64,000 nucleotides of DNA, taken from positions 2,232,001 through 2,296,000 of the forward strand of contig NZ_JAHUBR010000001.1 of NCBI RefSeq assembly GCF_025376885.1, in the 5' to 3' direction. Origin of the DNA: Pseudoruegeria sp. SHC-113 (GTDB lineage: Bacteria; Pseudomonadota; Alphaproteobacteria; Rhodobacterales; Rhodobacteraceae). Each line of letters starts with the position of its first letter. The first letter of the stretch is position 1. The notes below the pieces were generated by a model. That model worked only from the letters and a program-made list of their open reading frames with translations, searched no databases and had not been told where the DNA came from. Below, one piece after another: positions 8,899-18,308 of this stretch. A program made the translations under genes and the position numbers.

Positions 8899-9057
8899 AT
8901 GAGCCTCTTTCACACCCTCTTTGACTCCGCCCGCAAACGCATCGCCTACCGCCGCACCGTGAACGCCATCCGCAACATGCCCAAAGAGATCGCTGAAGAT
9001 CTGGGTGTATTCCGCGGCGACGCCACCCGGATTGCCACGAAGGCCGTCTACGGCTGA
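8899..9057 (+). CDS. DUF1127 small basic protein
   Basis: Protein of 52 residues (MSLFHTLFDSARKRIAYRRT...MPKEIAEDLGVFRGDATRIA). The Arg-rich helix followed by an I-x-x-D-hG motif is that of DUF1127 proteins. In alphaproteobacteria some members act in RNA turnover, phosphate or carbon metabolism, but the role is not general. The start at 8899 is supported by AAGGAAA upstream; an in-frame ATG at 8860 is less likely. Confidence 0.8.
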   Translation: MSLFHTLFDSARKRIAYRRTVNAIRNMPKEIAEDLGVFRGDATRIATKAVYG

Positions 9058-9109
9058 CACGCCACTTCAAAAGGCTCAGGCGCGCGATGCGCACCGGATA
9101 AAATGCGAA

Positions 9110-9135
9110 AGCCGCCCTTTGGGCGGCTTGCTTGT
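9110..9135 (+). terminator. Hairpin terminator after DUF1127 gene
   Basis: Stem GCCGCCC / GGGCGGC around a TTT loop (about 9111-9127), followed by a T-rich stretch TTGCTTGTTTG. A weak T-run, so only probable. Confidence 0.6.
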
Positions 9136-9239
9136 TTGTAAGGGCAAGGGGGCGCTGCCCCCGCCGTGCCTGCGGCACGACTCCCCCGGGATATTTCGGC
9201 CAAGATGAAGGGAGGCCGTTTTTGCTGAGGCGGCGGGCC

Positions 9240-9665
9240 TCAGGCCGCTTGGGCGGCCGCCGTTTCGCGGATCCGCTGCACCATGGCGCGCAGGCCGTTG
9301 GAACGCTGCGAGGAAAGGTGCTCGTTGAGGCCGAGCCGCGCGAGTTCGCCGCCGGCGTCCACTTTCAGCACCTCGGAGACGGGGATGCCGTTGTAGAGCG
9401 CCATGAGCACCGCGATCAGCCCGCGCACGATCATTGCATCGCTGTCGCCCCGGAAGTTGAAGGTGGCGCCTCCGCCCTGCCCGTCAATCTCTGGCAGCAG
9501 CCAAACCTGGCTGGCGCAGCCGTCGACTTTCGTGGCGGGCACTTTGAAGGCCTCTTCCAGCGGGTCCATCGCCTTGCCAAGGTCGATCACATGGCGGTAG
9601 CGATCCTCCCAATCCTCAAGGAAATCGAAGGTCTCCGCGATCTCTTCAAAGGCTTCGGTGGCCAT
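9240..9665 (-). CDS. sufE: SufE-type cysteine desulfuration protein
   Basis: About 141 residues. SufE accepts persulfide sulfur from the cysteine desulfurase SufS and passes it to the SufBCD scaffold for Fe-S cluster assembly. The acceptor Cys is in KVDGCASQVW (about residue 50, as in the family). The whole length matches SufE/CsdE proteins. The start at 9665 is chosen because GGGAG is nine bases upstream; the ATG at 9671 would leave only three. The gene stands apart from any suf operon. Confidence 0.9.
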   Translation of the reverse strand: MATEAFEEIAETFDFLEDWEDRYRHVIDLGKAMDPLEEAFKVPATKVDGCASQVWLLPEIDGQGGGATFNFRGDSDAMIVRGLIAVLMALYNGIPVSEVLKVDAGGELARLGLNEHLSSQRSNGLRAMVQRIRETAAAQAA

Positions 9666-9795
9666 CGGCATCTGCTCCCGTTTGGTGTTGCACCCTCACC
9701 TAAGCCGCCCACGCGTGAAGGTCCAGTGTTTCGAAGCGGGTTTTCAAGTGGCGCGCTATGGGCTAACCGATTGTCAGGCAACGAGGGACCAATTG

Positions 9796-10266
9796 ATGAA
9801 ACCTGCAGGCATCACGCTACTGGCCGCCACGCTTCTGCTTTCGGCGTGCGGTAACTCCGCCTCACTGAACCCGTTCAACTGGTTTCGCAGCGGCGACAGC
9901 GAGGTTGTCACCGTGACGACAGATGACGGGGTGATCGTCATTCAGGATCCGCGTGTGCTGATTGATCAGGTCACGGCGCTTCGGGTGGATGACACGCCCG
10001 GCGGCGTGATCGTGACCGCAACTGGGGTGGCCGCGTCGCAGGGTTATTTCCGGGCCGATCTCTTTGCGCTCAATGAAGGCGAGCCGCAGAACGGCGTCCT
10101 CACCTACGAGTTCCGCGTGCTGAAACCGCTCACGCCGCAGCCTGTCTCCACGCCGCAATCGCGCGAGATTACCGCTGGCGGTTTCATTTCCGACCCGCGG
10201 CTGCGGGAAGGCATCCGCGAGATCCGGGTGAACGGCGCGCGCAATTCCCGCAGCGCCCGGCCTTAA
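9796..10266 (+). CDS. Envelope lipoprotein of unknown function
   Basis: Protein of 156 residues starting MKPAGITLLAATLLLSACG, a lipoprotein signal with a clear lipobox (LLSAC), so the mature N-terminus is a lipidated Cys and the protein sits in an envelope membrane. The rest is probably beta-rich with a long hydrophilic tail. It follows a sufE gene on the opposite strand. I recognise it only as a Rhodobacterales-type lipoprotein. A frame opening at 9658 exists but lacks the signal peptide at its start. Confidence 0.75.
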   Translation: MKPAGITLLAATLLLSACGNSASLNPFNWFRSGDSEVVTVTTDDGVIVIQDPRVLIDQVTALRVDDTPGGVIVTATGVAASQGYFRADLFALNEGEPQNGVLTYEFRVLKPLTPQPVSTPQSREITAGGFISDPRLREGIREIRVNGARNSRSARP

Positions 10267-10293
10267 ACCTGCGAGCCTGACTGAAAACGAGAA

Positions 10294-10312
10294 CGGGGGC
10301 CCGAGGCCCCCG
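10294..10312. terminator. Bidirectional terminator hairpin
   Basis: Perfect 8-bp stem CGGGGGCC / GGCCCCCG with loop CGA between the convergent lipoprotein and RNase D genes. The T-run is better on the minus strand (TTCTCGTTTTC). Confidence 0.65.
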
Positions 10313-10339
10313 CTTTGGTGTCCGGCATCCGCTCTGCCC

Positions 10340-11500
10340 TCACGACAGGCGGATCACTTTCACCTTCTGCCCCTTCACGCCGAGCGCCACCTTGCCCTCG
10401 CAAATGCGCAGCGCGTCTTCGCCGAAGACCTCCAGCCGCCAGCCTTTCAGCGAGGGAACATCGCGCTCCCCGGCGGCGATGGCGTCCAGTTCGGCGGCAT
10501 TGGCGATCATCTTGGGCGCCACGTCGGCCTCGTCGCTCTTGGCTTTCAGCAGCACGCGCAGCAGATCGGCCAGCGCCGGGTTCACCTGCACCTTGTCGTT
10601 GCCATTGGGCACCTTCGGGTAGGTGGCCGGATCGGCTTCGAGGCCTGCTTTCACCGCCGCCAGAATGCCGTCGGCGATATCGCCCTTGCGGGCTTCGCGC
10701 AGCAGCAGCCGCGAGCGGCCAAGATCCTTGACATCCGCCGGTTTGGTGGAGGCCATTTCCAGCAGTGCATCATCCTTGAAAACACGGTTGCGCGGGATGT
10801 TCCTGGTCTGCGCGTAATCCTCGCGGAAGCGCGCCAGCTCGCGCACGATGGCGAGGAATTTGCCTGTGTTGGTGCGGGTCTTCACCCGTTTCCACGCCTC
10901 TTCCGGCACCACGGTATAGGTGTCGGGCGTTGTCAGGACCTGAATCTCCTCGGCCACCCATTTGTCGCGCCCGGTCTTGGCGAGCTTGGCGGCGAGGAAT
11001 TCGTAGATGTCGCGCAGATGGGTCACATCGGCGAGCGCGTATGTCTTCTGCGCCTCGGTGAGCGGGCGGCGGGACCAGTCGGTGAAGCGCGAGGTTTTAT
11101 CCAGCGACTGTTTGGCGATCTTGCGCACCAGCGTTTCATAGCCGACCTGTTCGCCGAAGCCGCAGACCATCGCGGCCACCTGCGTGTCAAACAGCGGATC
11201 CGGGATCACGCCGCCATCGACGAAGAAGATCTCCAGATCCTGCCGGGCAGCATGGAAAACCTTCACCGTGGAGGTGTCGCGGAACAGCGCGTAGAGCGGC
11301 TCGAGCGAAAGCCCCTCGACGAGCGGATCCACCAGCACGGCATCGGTTTTGCCATCGCCGCGATAGGCCAGCTGGATCAGGCAGAGCTTGGAGAAATAGG
11401 TGCGTTCGCGCAGGAACTCGGTGTCGACGGTGACGTAATCGGCTTTCGCCGCCGCCTGGCAGAAGTCAGCAAGCTCCTGCGTGGTGGTGAGTGTGATCAT
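10340..11500 (-). CDS. rnd: Ribonuclease D
   Basis: 3'-5' exoribonuclease of the DEDD family that trims tRNA and other small RNA 3' ends. About 386 residues. Exo I is visible as VDTEFLRERTY; later come the DTQVAAM and YALADVTHLRDIYEFL exonuclease motifs, then an HRDC domain (about residues 205-285). I start at MITLTTTQELADFC, the normal N-terminus; in-frame ATGs at 11548 and 11557 would add 16-19 polar residues and have no better ribosome site. Confidence 0.92.
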   Translation of the reverse strand: MITLTTTQELADFCQAAAKADYVTVDTEFLRERTYFSKLCLIQLAYRGDGKTDAVLVDPLVEGLSLEPLYALFRDTSTVKVFHAARQDLEIFFVDGGVIPDPLFDTQVAAMVCGFGEQVGYETLVRKIAKQSLDKTSRFTDWSRRPLTEAQKTYALADVTHLRDIYEFLAAKLAKTGRDKWVAEEIQVLTTPDTYTVVPEEAWKRVKTRTNTGKFLAIVRELARFREDYAQTRNIPRNRVFKDDALLEMASTKPADVKDLGRSRLLLREARKGDIADGILAAVKAGLEADPATYPKVPNGNDKVQVNPALADLLRVLLKAKSDEADVAPKMIANAAELDAIAAGERDVPSLKGWRLEVFGEDALRICEGKVALGVKGQKVKVIRLS

Positions 11501-11577
11501 GGGGACCGTTGTTTCTTTGCCTTGGGTCGGCCGGATTTGATCCGTCATAGGCCGCATTGGGAGGGAAGGAAAGGCAA

Positions 11578-12174
11578 CTAGGGCAGATGAACCGGTGTCC
11601 GGTCGCCAGCGGCGTAACGGCGCAACACTTCCGGGTAGAGCTGATGCTCCAGCGGCAGCACGCGCGCGGCGAGTGCCTCGGGAGTGTCGCCCGCAAGGAT
11701 CGGCACGCGGGCCTGCCCCAGAATCGGGCCACCGTCGAGTTCGGCCGTCACCTCATGCACCGAGCAGCCCGCTTCCCCATCGCCTGCCTCAATGGCGCGG
11801 GCGTGGGTGTTGAGCCCCTTGTACTTGGGCAGCAGCGAGGGGTGGATGTTGAGCATCCGGCCGGCCCATTTCTCCACGAAGAACGGCGTCAGCACGCGCA
11901 TGAAGCCGGCAAGGCAGATCATGTCGGGCTGCGCGGCGTCGAGCGCCTCCAGCAGCTTGGCCTCGAAGGCCTCGCGATCCTTGCCAAACGGCCTGTGCTC
12001 CACCACCGCCGTTGCCACACCGCGCGCTTGCGCTTTAGCCAGCCCTCCGGCGGCCGGATCATTGGCCAGCACCAGAACGGGCTTTGCAGGGTGATCGACG
12101 GCGGCCATGGAGTCCACAAGGCTCACCATGTTGGAGCCGCCGCCGGAGATCAGGATCGCGACGCGGCGTGTCAC
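11578..12174 (-). CDS. purN: Phosphoribosylglycinamide formyltransferase
   Basis: Transfers formyl from 10-formyl-THF to GAR in purine synthesis. About 198 residues. Motifs are [10 protein letters not shown] at the N-terminus, [26 protein letters not shown] (catalytic Asn/His) and [12 protein letters not shown] (catalytic Asp). The start is a GTG complementary to 12172-12174, overlapping the purM stop (GTGA), so translation is coupled. Confidence 0.95.
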   Translation of the reverse strand: MTRRVAILISGGGSNMVSLVDSMAAVDHPAKPVLVLANDPAAGGLAKAQARGVATAVVEHRPFGKDREAFEAKLLEALDAAQPDMICLAGFMRVLTPFFVEKWAGRMLNIHPSLLPKYKGLNTHARAIEAGDGEAGCSVHEVTAELDGGPILGQARVPILAGDTPEALAARVLPLEHQLYPEVLRRYAAGDRTPVHLP

Positions 12175-13217
12175 AGAAGCGCGCCCGTGTAGGACACGCC
12201 CTCGCCCTTGGTCACGGTGCCGATGCGGTAGACGGTCTCGCCTTCGGCCTGAAGCAGCGCGGTGAGCGCCTCGGCGCGGTCCGCCGAAACGGCAAGCACC
12301 ATGCCGGTGCCGGCGTTGAACGTTTTCAGCAGTTCGGCTTCGGCCATGCCGGCGGTCTCGGCCAGCCAGCGGAAAACGGGCGGCAGTTCCCATGCGCCCA
12401 GATTCACGGTTGCGCCAAGCCCTTCGGGCAGCACGCGCGGCAGGTTTTCCGTCAGGCCGCCGCCGGTGATATGGGCCAGCGCGTGCACGCCCCCTGCCCG
12501 CACCGCCGCCAGCGCCTGTTTCACGTAAAGCCGCGTGGGCGCGAGCAGCGCTTCGCCCAGCGTGCCATCGGCGAAGGGGGCTTGCGCGTCCCAGCCGAGG
12601 CCCGAAAGCTCCACCACTTTGCGGACCAGAGAATAGCCGTTGGAATGCACACCGTCAGAGGCCAGCGCCAGCAGCACGTCGCCCTCACCAACGCCTGCAG
12701 GCAGGTCCGCGCCACGCTCCATTGCGCCGACAGCAAAGCCGGCCAGATCGAAATCGCCATCGTGGTACATGCCCGGCATTTCTGCCGTCTCACCGCCGAT
12801 CAGCGCGCAGCCCGAGCGCGCGCAGCCTTCGGCGATGCCCTCGATGATCGCGGTGGCCTGCTCAAGCTCCAGCTTGCCGGTGGCGAAATAGTCGAGGAAG
12901 AAGAGCGGCTCCGCCCCCTGGCAGACCAGATCGTTGACGCACATGGCCACGAGATCGATCCCGATGGTGGAGACATTGCCAGTGTCGATGGCGATGCGCA
13001 GCTTGGTGCCGACACCGTCGGTGGCCGCCACGAGGATCGGATCCTCATAGCCTGCGCCTTTCAGATCGAAGAGCGCGCCGAAGCCGCCGAGGCCCGACAT
13101 CACGCCGGGGCGCGCGGTGCGTTTGGCGGCGGGTTTGATCCGGTCCACCAGCGCGTTGCCGGCGTCGATGTCCACACCGGCGTCGGCGTAGGTCAGTCCG
13201 TTCTTCTTCTCGGTCAT
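12171..13217 (-). CDS. purM: Phosphoribosylformylglycinamidine cyclo-ligase
   Basis: AIR synthetase, the ATP-dependent ring closure of FGAM. 348 residues, normal length. Visible are [68 protein letters not shown] and [15 protein letters not shown]. Forms a purM-purN operon with a 4-base overlap. Confidence 0.97.
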   Translation of the reverse strand: MTEKKNGLTYADAGVDIDAGNALVDRIKPAAKRTARPGVMSGLGGFGALFDLKGAGYEDPILVAATDGVGTKLRIAIDTGNVSTIGIDLVAMCVNDLVCQGAEPLFFLDYFATGKLELEQATAIIEGIAEGCARSGCALIGGETAEMPGMYHDGDFDLAGFAVGAMERGADLPAGVGEGDVLLALASDGVHSNGYSLVRKVVELSGLGWDAQAPFADGTLGEALLAPTRLYVKQALAAVRAGGVHALAHITGGGLTENLPRVLPEGLGATVNLGAWELPPVFRWLAETAGMAEAELLKTFNAGTGMVLAVSADRAEALTALLQAEGETVYRIGTVTKGEGVSYTGALL

Positions 13218-13311
13218 CGGGCGGGCTCCTTCGCAATGATTGGCGTGGCCTTAGCGCAAAGCCCGCGCGAAGGAAACCGGCGATTGCAAGGGCAATCGCC
13301 GGTAATTTGCC

Positions 13312-14298
13312 TCAGAGCGCGTATTGCCAGGGCGTGGGCTGGTAAGCGTAGCCCGCAGCCGCGCCGCGCACCTTGCCAAGGCCGGGGAAATCAAGGTGCG
13401 ATCCCGTCACCAGCAGATCGTCGGCCACCGCGCGATCAAACATCGCCAGCCGCGTCTGCAGCACCTGCGCCGGGTCGGCGTCAAAGACGATGGAGACCTC
13501 GGGATGGGCGAACTGCAGCGCGGTGATATGGACGGTATCGCCCCAGAACAGCAGCTGCTCTTCGCCCGATTGCAGCAGGAAGCCCGCATGCCCCGGCGTG
13601 TGCCCCGGCAGCGGCAGGCTGCGCAGCCCCGGCAGGATCTCGGCTTCACTCTGGAAGCGGATCAGGCGATCTGCGTAGGGCGCGAGGCTGGCGCGGGCCA
13701 TCTGGAAGAAGGGCCGGTTGCCCTCCGGCACCGCCGCCAGAATGGCGTCATCATGCCAGAAGCCGTATTCCACCTCGCCCACGGCCACCTCGGCATTGGG
13801 GAAGGTCGCGCTGCCATCGGCTGCCAGCAGCCCGCCCACGTGGTCGGGGTGCAAATGCGTGGCCGCGACGAGATCCACCTGTTCGGGCGTGATCCCGACA
13901 GACGCCAGCGCAGCCGGAAGCGCGCCCAGCGTGGGGCCCATAAGCCCGGCGGTGCCCGCGTCCACCAGCACGGTGCGGCCTGCCTCTTCGATGACGAAAG
14001 CGTTCACCGGGATACGCACCCCGCCGCCGTGGCGCCTCTGCTGGGCGGCGGCGAGCCCGGCGTCAAGCTGCGCGGCATCATAGGGCGCGATCATCCCCGG
14101 CTGCAGATCGACGAACCCGTCCAGAAGCGCGGTGACGCGGGCCTCGCCGACGGTGAAGCGATAGGCCCGCGTGACATCGGCTGCCGCGGCAGAAACGGCA
14201 GTCTGGCGGGCGGCTTGCGCGAAAGCCGGCAGGCCGAACCCGGCGATGGCGGGGGCGGCCAGCCCGGACAAAAGGAACCCTCGGCGATTGATTGTCAT
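13312..14298 (-). CDS. Secreted MBL-fold metallohydrolase
   Basis: About 328 residues. The N-terminus MTINRRGFLLSGLAAPAIAG has a twin-Arg type signal ending FGLPAFA, so export to the periplasm by Tat is likely. The metal-binding core THLHPDHVGGL, LPLPGHTPGHAGF and GDTVH is intact. It resembles quorum-quenching-like or general MBL hydrolases; the substrate is unknown. Divergent to a LysR regulator 126 bases away, which probably controls it. The frame can also open four codons earlier at 14310. Confidence 0.82.
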   Translation of the reverse strand: MTINRRGFLLSGLAAPAIAGFGLPAFAQAARQTAVSAAAADVTRAYRFTVGEARVTALLDGFVDLQPGMIAPYDAAQLDAGLAAAQQRRHGGGVRIPVNAFVIEEAGRTVLVDAGTAGLMGPTLGALPAALASVGITPEQVDLVAATHLHPDHVGGLLAADGSATFPNAEVAVGEVEYGFWHDDAILAAVPEGNRPFFQMARASLAPYADRLIRFQSEAEILPGLRSLPLPGHTPGHAGFLLQSGEEQLLFWGDTVHITALQFAHPEVSIVFDADPAQVLQTRLAMFDRAVADDLLVTGSHLDFPGLGKVRGAAAGYAYQPTPWQYAL

Positions 14299-14423
14299 TA
14301 GGATCTCCAATACCTAATCTGGAAAGAATGGCCGCATCGGCGGCTGCCCCTCGTATTTACGCAAGGATTTCTGGAAATGATCCCCGCCCGCCCTGATAGA
14401 AGCTATAAGCAAGGCTAATACTC

Positions 14424-15350
14424 ATGGACCGGATCAACCTGCTCGAAACCCTTGTCATCGCCGCGCATGAAGGCAGTTTCTCGGCCGCCGGGGCACGGCG
14501 GGGCATCTCGCAATCGGCCGTGAGCCAGCAGATGCGCCTGCTGGAGGAGCAGCTGGGCCAGCAGCTTCTGCATCGCGGCGGGCGCGGCGTGCAGCCCACC
14601 CGCGCAGGCGAGATGGTGCTCGCCCATGCGCAGCGCATCCTTGAAGCCCACGCGCTGATGCTGGCGGAGGTGGAATCGCTGGAACAGACCCCATCGGGCA
14701 GCCTGCGCATCAGCGTGAGCCAGTTTCTGGGCCGCCGCGTGCTGGGTCCGCTGCTGGTGGATCTGGGCCGCAGCTACCCGGAGCTTGAGATCGTGCTGCG
14801 GCTGGAGGACCGTCTCGTGGACGTGGTGCGCGAGGGCTATGATCTGGCCCTGCGCTCCGGCGAGTTGGGCCAGACGGAAGGCTACGGCCGCCGCATCGCC
14901 GCGCTTGAGACGGTGCTGATCGCCACGCCGCAATACCTGCGCGACAACGGCCAACCGGAGACGCCCGGCGATCTGTTGCACCACAAGTTCATCCAGCACC
15001 ACGAAAGCCAGTTTCGCGGTGTCATGCCGCTGACACGCGGGGGCGAGATGTTCGAGGCCCCGATCCGCGTGGGCTTCACCGCCGACGATCCCGATCTGAT
15101 CATGACGGCGGTGCTGAAACACGCAGGCTACAGCCGCGTCCCCCGGCTTTTCGTGGCCGAGGGGCTGGCGGATGGCACGTTCGCGCAGATCCTGCCCGGC
15201 TACCGGCCCGAGGAAAAGCGGCTCTACGCCGTCACGCCCACGCGCCAACAGCCCGGCTCGCGCGTGGATCTTGTGGTCACGGCCTTCACGCGCGAACTGG
15301 CCCGGCTGGAATCAGAGGCCCTTGCGCGCAGCCCTGCACCCGTAGCCTAG
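14424..15350 (+). CDS. LysR-family transcriptional regulator
   Basis: 308 residues. The N-terminal HTH is canonical (MDRINLLETLVIAAHEGSFS, then the recognition helix ISQSAVSQQMRLLEEQLG), followed by the periplasmic-binding-like effector domain. Divergently arranged with the secreted MBL hydrolase gene, the classic layout for a LysR and its target. Confidence 0.9.
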   Translation: MDRINLLETLVIAAHEGSFSAAGARRGISQSAVSQQMRLLEEQLGQQLLHRGGRGVQPTRAGEMVLAHAQRILEAHALMLAEVESLEQTPSGSLRISVSQFLGRRVLGPLLVDLGRSYPELEIVLRLEDRLVDVVREGYDLALRSGELGQTEGYGRRIAALETVLIATPQYLRDNGQPETPGDLLHHKFIQHHESQFRGVMPLTRGGEMFEAPIRVGFTADDPDLIMTAVLKHAGYSRVPRLFVAEGLADGTFAQILPGYRPEEKRLYAVTPTRQQPGSRVDLVVTAFTRELARLESEALARSPAPVA

Positions 15351-15411
15351 GCCGAGTCACCCTCAAGCCCGCTTGACCCTGCGCCGGGCTTTGCCTAATC
15401 ACGGCGCTGGC

Positions 15412-15488
15412 GGGCCTGTAGCTCAATTGGTTAGAGCAGAGCGCTCATAACGCTTTGGTTGCGGGTTCAAGTCCTGCCGGGCCTACCA
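15412..15488 (+). tRNA. tRNA with CAT anticodon (Met, or Ile2 with lysidine)
   Basis: 77 bases including encoded CCA. Acceptor GGGCCTG pairs with CGGGCCT, the D-arm is GCTC/GAGC, the anticodon loop CTCATAA puts CAT at 15446-15448, and the T-arm is GCGGG...CCTGC. The first base pair is G-T, not the mismatched initiator type, so it is not tRNA-fMet. The arm sequences look more like tRNA-Ile2, whose C34 TilS converts to lysidine, than elongator Met, but I cannot prove that by eye. Confidence 0.95.
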
Positions 15489-15500
15489 TCCTCCGCCCCG

Positions 15501-15965
15501 CTAGCCCTCCTGCCCTTCCCCGGGGCCACTCTCCCCCCCGCCGTCATCCTCAAACAGAGTCGGAGAGATTGTCACAAGGGGTGAGAATCGCGGCTGGGCG
15601 GTGCCTTCCTGCCACCCTTCCAGATAACCGACCAATTCGACCTCGTCCTCTGGCAGCGCGCGGTAGACGAAACCCTCCGCCGAAATGTAGCCAGACACGC
15701 CGCCCGACAACATACGTGCGCCACCACTGATAACGGCACCCGGCAGCGACCCGACAACCTTGGCTTTCAGCGTATAAAGGGCTTTCGGCGGCTTATCGTC
15801 TTTCCAGTGCCACTGCCCGCAGTAATCCGTGCCTTTGGTCCGCGGGCGTTTGCCTGAGACATCCGGGGGCATCAGCATACACTCTGCCGCTTCGTCTGTC
15901 CGGTTGTGGCTGCGGCGATGGGGCTTCCAATGATAGCAGGTGTCACAATCCCTCTGAAAACTCAT
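15501..15965 (-). CDS. Hypothetical protein with N-terminal Cys cluster
   Basis: 154 residues. The first 50 residues hold four Cys and several His (CDTCYHW, ECMLMP, DYCGQWHW), a plausible zinc or Fe-S site. The middle is beta-like and the tail is acidic, Gly-rich and low-complexity. No signal peptide. It sits between the CAT tRNA and the HupE pair; no family recognised. Confidence 0.6.
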   Translation of the reverse strand: MSFQRDCDTCYHWKPHRRSHNRTDEAAECMLMPPDVSGKRPRTKGTDYCGQWHWKDDKPPKALYTLKAKVVGSLPGAVISGGARMLSGGVSGYISAEGFVYRALPEDEVELVGYLEGWQEGTAQPRFSPLVTISPTLFEDDGGGESGPGEGQEG

Positions 15966-16150
15966 GGGGGGCTCCTATGGTGAAGTAAAAATGTCTTTGC
16001 GTTTATGGGGGAAGAGTATAGCGGCAACCGGACCTTGGGCAAAGAATTTGCCAGAGCCCCACACGACTCGGCGGAGCACTTCTGCGGTTGAACGCGCGGT
16101 GCGGCTGGCCTACCCATGTCAGCAACTGCCCCCATACCGGAGCCCCCCTG

Positions 16151-16747
16151 ATGCCAGCCCGCACTCTCGCCCTTCTGCTTGCCCTTGCCCTTGACTGCCT
16201 TGCCGCGCCGCAAGTCGCGCTTGCCCATAGCGGCGACGGCTACGGCGGCGGGTTCGTGGCGGGCGTCACCCATCCGATTCTCGGCTGGGATCACGTGGCG
16301 GCCATGGTGGCTGTTGGCCTTTGGGGGGCCTTCCTTGGCGCGCCGGCGATCTGGATCCTGCCGGTGGTCTTTCCGCTGGTCATGGCCTTCGGCGCGGTGC
16401 TCGGCATTCTGGGCATCCCCGTGCCTGCGGTGGAGACCGGAATCGCGCTGTCGGCGGTGGTGCTGGGGCTGATGATCGTCTTCGCCGTGCGCCCGCCGCT
16501 TTGGGTGGCCGCCGTGATCGTGGGCGCTTTCGCGATCTTCCACGGCTACGCCCATGGCACCGAACTGCCCGCCACAGTGAATGCCTTTGCCTATGCGGTG
16601 GGCTTCGTGATCTCCACCGGGCTGCTGCACCTCATCGGCATCGCCTTCGGCCTGCTGGTGAAATGGCCTGCGGGCCGCCTGGCGGTGCGCGGCGCAGGGG
16701 GCGTGATTTCGCTCGCGGGCGTGGCCTTCCTGACCGGCGCGGTATGA
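16151..16747 (+). CDS. HupE/UreJ-like membrane protein, first of pair
   Basis: 198 residues. The signal-like N-terminus ends VALAHSGDG, followed by six hydrophobic helices. The family motif HPILGWDHVAAMVAVGLWG with a His/Asp pair is typical of HupE/UreJ nickel/cobalt permeases, as is FHGYAHGTELP. The last gene of the pair overlaps by ATGA (16744-16747). No urease or hydrogenase genes are in the window, so the metal is not indicated. Confidence 0.85.
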   Translation: MPARTLALLLALALDCLAAPQVALAHSGDGYGGGFVAGVTHPILGWDHVAAMVAVGLWGAFLGAPAIWILPVVFPLVMAFGAVLGILGIPVPAVETGIALSAVVLGLMIVFAVRPPLWVAAVIVGAFAIFHGYAHGTELPATVNAFAYAVGFVISTGLLHLIGIAFGLLVKWPAGRLAVRGAGGVISLAGVAFLTGAV

Positions 16748-17349
16748 CGCCTCTTCTCAGGGTTGGCGCGGCGGCTCTGGCCGTGGCGCTTTGCGCGGGC
16801 CCTGCCATGGCCCATGCGCCGATCCCCGGCATCAAGGGCTTCTACATCGGCGCCCTGCACCCGTTCTCCACCCCGCCGCAGGCGCTGATGATGCTGGGCG
16901 CGGGGCTGCTGGTGGCGGGCCATGCGGTCTACCGGGCCAAGTTCTTCTTCGCGGGGTTCGCGCTCACCAGCCTTCTGGGGCTCTTCACCGGGCAGCCGCC
17001 CGCGTGGCTCGATACAGCGATGTATGCGGCGGCCGCGCTCGTCTGCGCCCTTGCCGCGCTACTGCCGGGGCGCGTGCTTCCCGGCGCGACCCTCCTCACC
17101 GCCCTCTGTGGCCTGCTGATCGGCATGGCCTCGGTGCCCGATCCCGGCCCGGCGCGGGACATGGCCTTCACTATGAGCGGCGCGCTCTTCGGGGCGAACC
17201 TTGGGCTGCTCTATATCTGGGGCGGCACGCTTTTTCTGAAGGAGCGCATCCCGCAGGACTGGCTTGCCATCGGCTTGCGCATTCTGGCGGCTTGGATCGG
17301 CGCGATTGCCCTGCTGATGCTGGCGCTGGCTTACGCGCCTGCGGCCTGA
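16744..17349 (+). CDS. HupE-like membrane protein, second of pair
   Basis: 201 residues starting MTPLLRVGAAALAVALCAGP with signal cleavage near AMAHAPIPG, followed by about six membrane helices. It shares the His-after-signal and GALHPF style of HupE/UreJ relatives but lacks the full HPxxGxDH core of its neighbour. Likely a partner subunit or diverged paralogue, co-translated with it. After it, 17350-17579 contains only GC-rich inverted repeats and a terminator. Confidence 0.65.
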   Translation: MTPLLRVGAAALAVALCAGPAMAHAPIPGIKGFYIGALHPFSTPPQALMMLGAGLLVAGHAVYRAKFFFAGFALTSLLGLFTGQPPAWLDTAMYAAAALVCALAALLPGRVLPGATLLTALCGLLIGMASVPDPGPARDMAFTMSGALFGANLGLLYIWGGTLFLKERIPQDWLAIGLRILAAWIGAIALLMLALAYAPAA

Positions 17350-17507
17350 AGCGTGAGCTTCCTGCAAAGGAGCGCCTGCGAGTGACACCCTTCTCCGCGA
17401 TCTTGGCAAAGGGCAGTCCCAGACCGCCGGGTGGGGGCAAAGCCCCCGCCCGATGGGGGCGGTCGGGGGCTGCCCGGCGATGCCGCCGGGCCAGATAGCC
17501 GAAACTA

Positions 17508-17558
17508 CCCCCAAAAAACGAAAAACCGGGGCCGCGCGCTCAGTGCGCAGCCCCGGTT
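17508..17558 (-). terminator. Terminator of the kdgF-kduI-kduD operon
   Basis: Reading the minus strand, stem AACCGGGGC / GCCCCGGTT (17550-17558 and 17524-17532) is followed by TTTTCGTTTTTTGGGG. Twenty-one bases beyond the kduD stop. Confidence 0.85.
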
Positions 17559-17579
17559 CCCCTGTTCACGTCGCGCCGG

Positions 17580-18308
17580 CTAGCGGGCTAGCCATCCCCC
17601 GTCGACGTTGAACACAGCCCCGTGCACGTAGCCCGAGGCCGGAGACGCAAGGAAGACAGCCATCCCCGCGATATCGGCCGGATCGCCCCAACGGCCGGCC
17701 GGGATGCGCTCAAGGATCGCCTTGTTGCGGTCGGCATCCTCGCGCAGGGCTTGGGTGTTGTTGGTGGCGATATAGCCCGGCGCAATGGCGTTGACGTTGA
17801 TGCCCTTGGCCGCCCATTCATTGGCAAGGATCTTCGTCAGCCCTGCCACGCCGTGTTTGGACGCCGTGTAGGAGGGCACGCGGATACCGCCCTGAAAGCT
17901 CAGGAGCGACGCGATGTTGACGATCCGCCCGCCGCGCCCCGCAGCCAGCGCGGCCTTGGCGAAGGCCTGACAGGTGAAGAACAGCGCCTTGAGGTTCACG
18001 TCCATCACCGCGTCCCAGTCCTCTTCGGAGAACTCCACGGAATCGGCGCGGCGAATGATGCCGGCGTTGTTGACAAGGATGTCCACGCGACGCCCGGCAA
18101 ACACATCCTGTGCCGCCATCGGATCGGAGAAATCCAGTGTCAGCTCTTCGGCGCTGTCGATCAGGCCTACGGTCTCGGCGCAGGAGGAGCGCCCGGCACA
18201 GATCACATGCGCGCCCGCCTGCCCCAGCGCCACGGCGATGGCCTGCCCGATGCCGGTGTTGGCACCGGTCACAAGTGCCGTCTGGCCTTCCAGCGAAAAG
18301 GAGATCAT
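17580..18308 (-). CDS. kduD: KduD-like 2-deoxy-D-gluconate / DKII reductase (SDR)
   Basis: Short-chain dehydrogenase of 242 residues. TGANTGIGQAIA is the NAD(P) motif, NNAGI follows, and the S-Y-K triad lies in IASLLSFQG...YTASKHG. KduD reduces 2,5-diketo-3-deoxygluconate to KDG in unsaturated uronate breakdown; SDRs of this type can also reduce DEH from alginate. ATG overlaps the kduI stop (18305-18308). Confidence 0.85.
   Translation of the reverse strand: MISFSLEGQTALVTGANTGIGQAIAVALGQAGAHVICAGRSSCAETVGLIDSAEELTLDFSDPMAAQDVFAGRRVDILVNNAGIIRRADSVEFSEEDWDAVMDVNLKALFFTCQAFAKAALAAGRGGRIVNIASLLSFQGGIRVPSYTASKHGVAGLTKILANEWAAKGINVNAIAPGYIATNNTQALREDADRNKAILERIPAGRWGDPADIAGMAVFLASPASGYVHGAVFNVDGGWLAR

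Noticed and set aside
15966-16150. Possible cobalamin riboswitch upstream of the HupE pair
   Set aside because: I looked for a B12-box-like sequence and pairing stems and found no convincing match.
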